DNA from: an uncultured delta proteobacterium
GTDB taxonomy: Bacteria > Desulfobacterota > Desulfobulbia > Desulfobulbales > Desulfocapsaceae
Direction of reading: 5' to 3'
Length of the DNA stretch: 64,000 bases
Assembly: GCA_903901335.1 (NCBI GenBank)
Contig: CAIUQR010000088.1
Coordinates: 62,001 to 126,000, forward strand
The stretch's first letter is position 1. Each line of letters begins with the position of its first letter. A program made the position numbers and the translations under genes. The notes under the pieces are model-generated. The model had not been told where the DNA came from. It saw nothing but the letters and a program-made list of their open reading frames with translations, and did not search any database. Shown here piece by piece: positions 61,419-64,000 of this stretch.

Positions 61419-63422
61419 ATGATGGATCCGCTTTTCGAACCGATCTCGATCGGCTCTCTGCGCATTGAAAACCGGATATTCATGCCGGCCATGCACCTGA
61501 ATATGTGCCGTAATTTCATGGTCACCGACCGGTTGGTCGATTTTTACCGGGAACGGGCAAAAGGCGGGGCCGGCCTTATCAGTGTCGGCTATGCAACCGT
61601 TGACGAGCTGTCCGGCAACGTCGGTAATATCGGCGCCCATGATGATACATTCATCCCTGGTCTAACCACCCTGGCGCAGGCCATCCGCACCGGCGGCGCC
61701 AGGTCTGCGGTGCAGTTGAACCATGCGGGACGCTATAATTACTCCTTCCTGCTGGGCGGGAAAAAGCCGATTGCCCCTTCGGCTATTGCCTCCAGGATGA
61801 CAAGGGAGACCCCGCGGGAGATGGGACCGGAAGATATTAAAGCCGTGATCGGCCGTTTTGCCGATGCCGCCGGACGGGTCAAAACGGCTGGATTTGATAT
61901 GGTCGAGATCCTGGCCGGCACCGGCTATCTGATCAGTGAATTCCTGTCACCCCTGACCAACCGGCGGCAGGATCAGTATGGCGGCTCACTTGATGGCAGG
62001 ATGCGATTCGGTCTTGAGGTGATTGCCGCTGTCCGAAAACAAATCGGTGCCGGTTTCCCGCTCCTGGTGCGGATCAACGGCAACGATTTCATGCCGGGAG
62101 GCATCGGCCGCAAGGATCTGCAGACCTTTGCAGTGGCGCTGGTGGAGGCCGGTGTCAATGCCCTCTGTATCAATGTCGGCTGGCATGAGGCCCAGATCCC
62201 GCAGATTGTCTCCCAGGTACCGCGCGGGGTCTTTGCCTATATGGCCCGGGCCATCAAACGCCTCGTTCCGGTGCCTGTCATCGCCAGCCATCGGATCAAT
62301 GATCCGCAGACGGCACGGCGCCTGCTGCAGGAGGGATACTGCGATATGGTGGCGATGGGCCGGGCGCTGATTGCCGATCCTTTGCTGCCGCAAAAGGTCA
62401 AAACAGGACAGGAAGGCTCCATCGTCCACTGTGTGGCCTGCGGTCAGGGTTGTTTCGACAACCTGTTCAAGATGAAATCCGTAGAATGTCTGTGCAACCC
62501 GCGAGCCGGCCATGAGGCAGAAAACCAGGTGGAACAGATCACGCAGCCCAGAAGGGTGATGGTGGTCGGCGGCGGTCCGGCGGGGATGAGCGCAGCACTT
62601 GCTGCGGCCGAAAAGGGCCATCATGTCAGCCTGCACGAGCGGGGAATAAGGTTGGGCGGCCAACTGCATCTGGCCGGCGCCCCTCCGGGCCGGGGAGAAT
62701 TCCTGATCCTGGCCGGGGATCTCGGGCGGCAGCTGGTCCAAAAGGGAATCAAGGTGACATTGAGCTCCGAGGTGGACGGCGAGATGCTGGCTGCCGAGCG
62801 GCCCGATGCCCTGATCCTGGCGACCGGCGGGCAACCGGTCCGGCCGCCTATCCCAGGCGTTGAGCTTGACCATGTGGTGCAGGCCTGGGATATCCTGGCC
62901 GGTGATCGGTATGCGGGGGAACGGGTGGTGGTGATCGGCGGCGGCGCGGTCGGCGTCGAGGTTGCACTGTTTCTGGCCGAACAGGGGACACTGTCCGGGG
63001 AAGAACTGAAATTCCTGCTGGTGAACGGCGCCGAGACGACAGAAGAGCTGTATCGTCTGGCAACTGCCGGGAGCAAAAAAATCACGCTTATCGAGATGCT
63101 GGACAAGCTGGGAGGCAATTTCGGCAAATCCACCCGCTGGGGGATGCTCCAGGATGTGGAACGTTTCGGGATTACAACCCGGCTGGAGGCGAAGGTCCTG
63201 GTAATCACCCCCGATGCGGTCAGGATCGAGAGGGCGGGACAGATCGAAGAAGTGGCCGCCGACACCGTGGTGCTGGCCGTCGGCACCACAGCCTATAATC
63301 CGCTGCAGAAGGCTGCCTCCGAGCTCGGCATCCACTGCCGGGTTGTCGGTGACGCGGAGCGTCCGGCCACAGCCTTCGAGGCGACCCATAGTGGTTTCAA
63401 GGCCGGACGGAGCATCGTATGA
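61419..63422 (+). CDS. NADH/2,4-dienoyl-CoA reductase-like flavoenzyme (OYE barrel, 4Fe-4S, FAD domain)
   Basis: The 667-residue enzyme starts with an Old-Yellow-Enzyme TIM barrel (FEPISIGSLRIENRIFMPAM, PSAIASRMTRETPREM, AGTGYLISEFLSPLTNRRQD, a HRINDP segment and GRALIADPLLP), then a Cys motif CVACGQGCF with further C..C downstream that should bind [4Fe-4S], then an FAD fold (VMVVGGGPAGMSAALAAAEKG) and an NAD fold (VVVIGGGAVGVEVALFLAEQG). This layout is that of FadH (DCR) and trimethylamine dehydrogenase-like enzymes, which pass electrons NAD(P)H-FAD-FeS-FMN to a double bond. The start, ATG 61419, follows AGGAGG. In this locus a role in reducing unsaturated or odd fatty-acyl chains fits; related enzymes act on many enones, so the substrate is open. 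Confidence 0.9.
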   Translation: MMDPLFEPISIGSLRIENRIFMPAMHLNMCRNFMVTDRLVDFYRERAKGGAGLISVGYATVDELSGNVGNIGAHDDTFIPGLTTLAQAIRTGGARSAVQLNHAGRYNYSFLLGGKKPIAPSAIASRMTRETPREMGPEDIKAVIGRFADAAGRVKTAGFDMVEILAGTGYLISEFLSPLTNRRQDQYGGSLDGRMRFGLEVIAAVRKQIGAGFPLLVRINGNDFMPGGIGRKDLQTFAVALVEAGVNALCINVGWHEAQIPQIVSQVPRGVFAYMARAIKRLVPVPVIASHRINDPQTARRLLQEGYCDMVAMGRALIADPLLPQKVKTGQEGSIVHCVACGQGCFDNLFKMKSVECLCNPRAGHEAENQVEQITQPRRVMVVGGGPAGMSAALAAAEKGHHVSLHERGIRLGGQLHLAGAPPGRGEFLILAGDLGRQLVQKGIKVTLSSEVDGEMLAAERPDALILATGGQPVRPPIPGVELDHVVQAWDILAGDRYAGERVVVIGGGAVGVEVALFLAEQGTLSGEELKFLLVNGAETTEELYRLATAGSKKITLIEMLDKLGGNFGKSTRWGMLQDVERFGITTRLEAKVLVITPDAVRIERAGQIEEVAADTVVLAVGTTAYNPLQKAASELGIHCRVVGDAERPATAFEATHSGFKAGRSIV

Positions 63423-63940
63423 CCGGCTTCGACCTGCTGCCTAAACTGATTGTCAAAGCCCGACATTCCAAAGGCTGGCTCCGGATTCTGAACTTCATGA
63501 TGGGCCGGATCATTCCGTTTAACCGGCCGCACGGTTTCCGGATAATCGAACTGGGCGAGGAGCGTGTCGCGACCTGCGCCTCCTACCGACGATCCAACCA
63601 TAACCACATCCGGGGCATCCATGCCTGTGCGATTGCGACGGTGGCGGAATTTTCGGCAGGGCTTCTACTGCTCTCCCGCCTTGATCCGGCCCGCTATCGG
63701 TTGATCATGTCGAATCTGGAGGTTGAATATATGTACCAGGCCAAGCTGGACATCATAGCCGAAACCGGTCTCAGTCACACTGTCTTGCAGGAAAAGGTAG
63801 TTCAACCCCTGAAGACCCAAGAGGCGTGCTCGATAGTGATGGAGACCCAGGTCAGCGACAAGGCCGGGAACAAGGTCGCCTGTGCCCATACCACCTGGCA
63901 GATCAAGCGCTGGGATAAAGTCCGGACCAGAATCAAATAA
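63419..63940 (+). CDS. DUF4442-family hotdog-fold protein, probable thioesterase-like
   Basis: A 173-residue protein overlapping the flavoenzyme stop by four bases (ATGA). It has the DUF4442/YiiD-like start KGWLRILNFMMGRIIPFNRPHGFRII, then NHIRGIHACAIATVAEFSAGLLLLSRL, a helix with the HxxA-type site region of hotdog thioesterases, and strands VEYMYQAKLDIIAET. Hotdog proteins act on acyl-CoA or acyl-ACP thioesters. The operon placement supports a role in fatty-acyl metabolism. No clear catalytic Asp/Glu is certain by eye, so a non-catalytic or binding role is possible. Confidence 0.8.
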   Translation: MTGFDLLPKLIVKARHSKGWLRILNFMMGRIIPFNRPHGFRIIELGEERVATCASYRRSNHNHIRGIHACAIATVAEFSAGLLLLSRLDPARYRLIMSNLEVEYMYQAKLDIIAETGLSHTVLQEKVVQPLKTQEACSIVMETQVSDKAGNKVACAHTTWQIKRWDKVRTRIK

Positions 63941-63966
63941 CCCTTTCACTCTCCAGGGAGATCCAC

Positions 63967-64000
63967 ATGTTCCTTTTTAATCCCCGAAAATATGAACGTG
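63967..64000 (+). CDS. start of next gene (3' end outside window)
   Basis: ATG 63967 follows AGGGAG with good spacing, 26 bases after the DUF4442 gene. Only eleven codons are in the window (MFLFNPRKYER), too few to identify it with certainty. Similar openings are known from acyl-CoA dehydrogenase-family proteins, and the context fits, but this is a weak lead. Confidence 0.6.
   Translation, partial: MFLFNPRKYER

Noticed and set aside
60224..61525. 433-codon minus-strand frame across the MBL gene
   Set aside because: It spans the fadE end, a hairpin and the MBL gene; the plus-strand genes have recognisable catalytic motifs.
61986..63389. 467-codon minus-strand frame opposite the flavoenzyme gene
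   Set aside because: Shadow of a gene with clear OYE and FAD motifs in the plus frame.

Overview
The window looks like a chromosomal segment of an anaerobic Gram-negative bacterium of the Desulfobacterota (former Deltaproteobacteria) type. This is inferred from gene content, not from a marker gene: a 2-oxoacid:ferredoxin oxidoreductase, a fadNAE-like beta-oxidation operon, outer-membrane lipoproteins, an RND pump, and a type VI secretion system (T6SS) wired to Ser/Thr phosphorylation. No rRNA, tRNA, CRISPR array, transposase or prophage was seen. Both window ends cut a gene.

Layout. (1) 2-4738, plus strand: 3' end of a DEAD-box RNA helicase, a cold-shock protein with a hairpin leader, and a three-gene 2-oxoacid:ferredoxin oxidoreductase operon (gamma-delta fusion, alpha, beta). 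(2) 4753-10190, minus strand: a strong hairpin, a possible 24-codon gene with a perfect Shine-Dalgarno, a decayed copy of a kinase gene, then the group Ser/Thr kinase, two coiled-coil lipoproteins and an S41 peptidase, with a PP2C phosphatase upstream. (3) 10475-13084, plus strand: a tandem-FHA protein and an unusual single-chain TssB-TssC-like sheath protein. (4) 13145-37745, minus strand: a very compact T6SS operon. Read from its promoter side it runs: zinc-motif protein with repeated Glu-Thr-hydrophobic motifs, a detached TagH C-terminal-like domain, tssJ, tssK, tssL, tssM, tagF, tssA, tssB, tssC, hcp, tssE, tssF, tssG, tssH(clpV), vgrG, a HEAT-repeat protein and two unrecognised proteins. 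All thirteen core T6SS genes are present; no PAAR protein or obvious effector is seen.

(5) 38080-46010: a DHH/CBS phosphoesterase, an RluA pseudouridine synthase, a small envelope group (GT4 glycosyltransferase, DUF2334-type deacetylase-like protein, DUF3108-like secreted protein) and a large hybrid histidine kinase. (6) 46070-52438, minus strand: a MarR-led tripartite RND efflux operon (marR, membrane fusion protein, inner-membrane pump, outer-membrane factor) with a near-consensus promoter overlapped by an imperfect palindrome. (7) 53019-64000, plus strand: a fatty-acid degradation locus starting at a near-consensus promoter: acyl-CoA synthetase, FadN-like, thiolase and acyl-CoA dehydrogenase. 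After a hairpin come a metallo-beta-lactamase-fold hydrolase, a dienoyl-CoA-reductase-like flavoenzyme, a DUF4442 hotdog protein and the start of one more gene.

The most unusual material is around the T6SS. Kinase, phosphatase, FHA protein, detached TagH-like domain and the motif-repeat protein suggest a threonine-phosphorylation switch controlling firing. The TssB-TssC fusion and the vgrG-coupled block of unknowns (13145-15876) are the best candidates for undescribed machinery.
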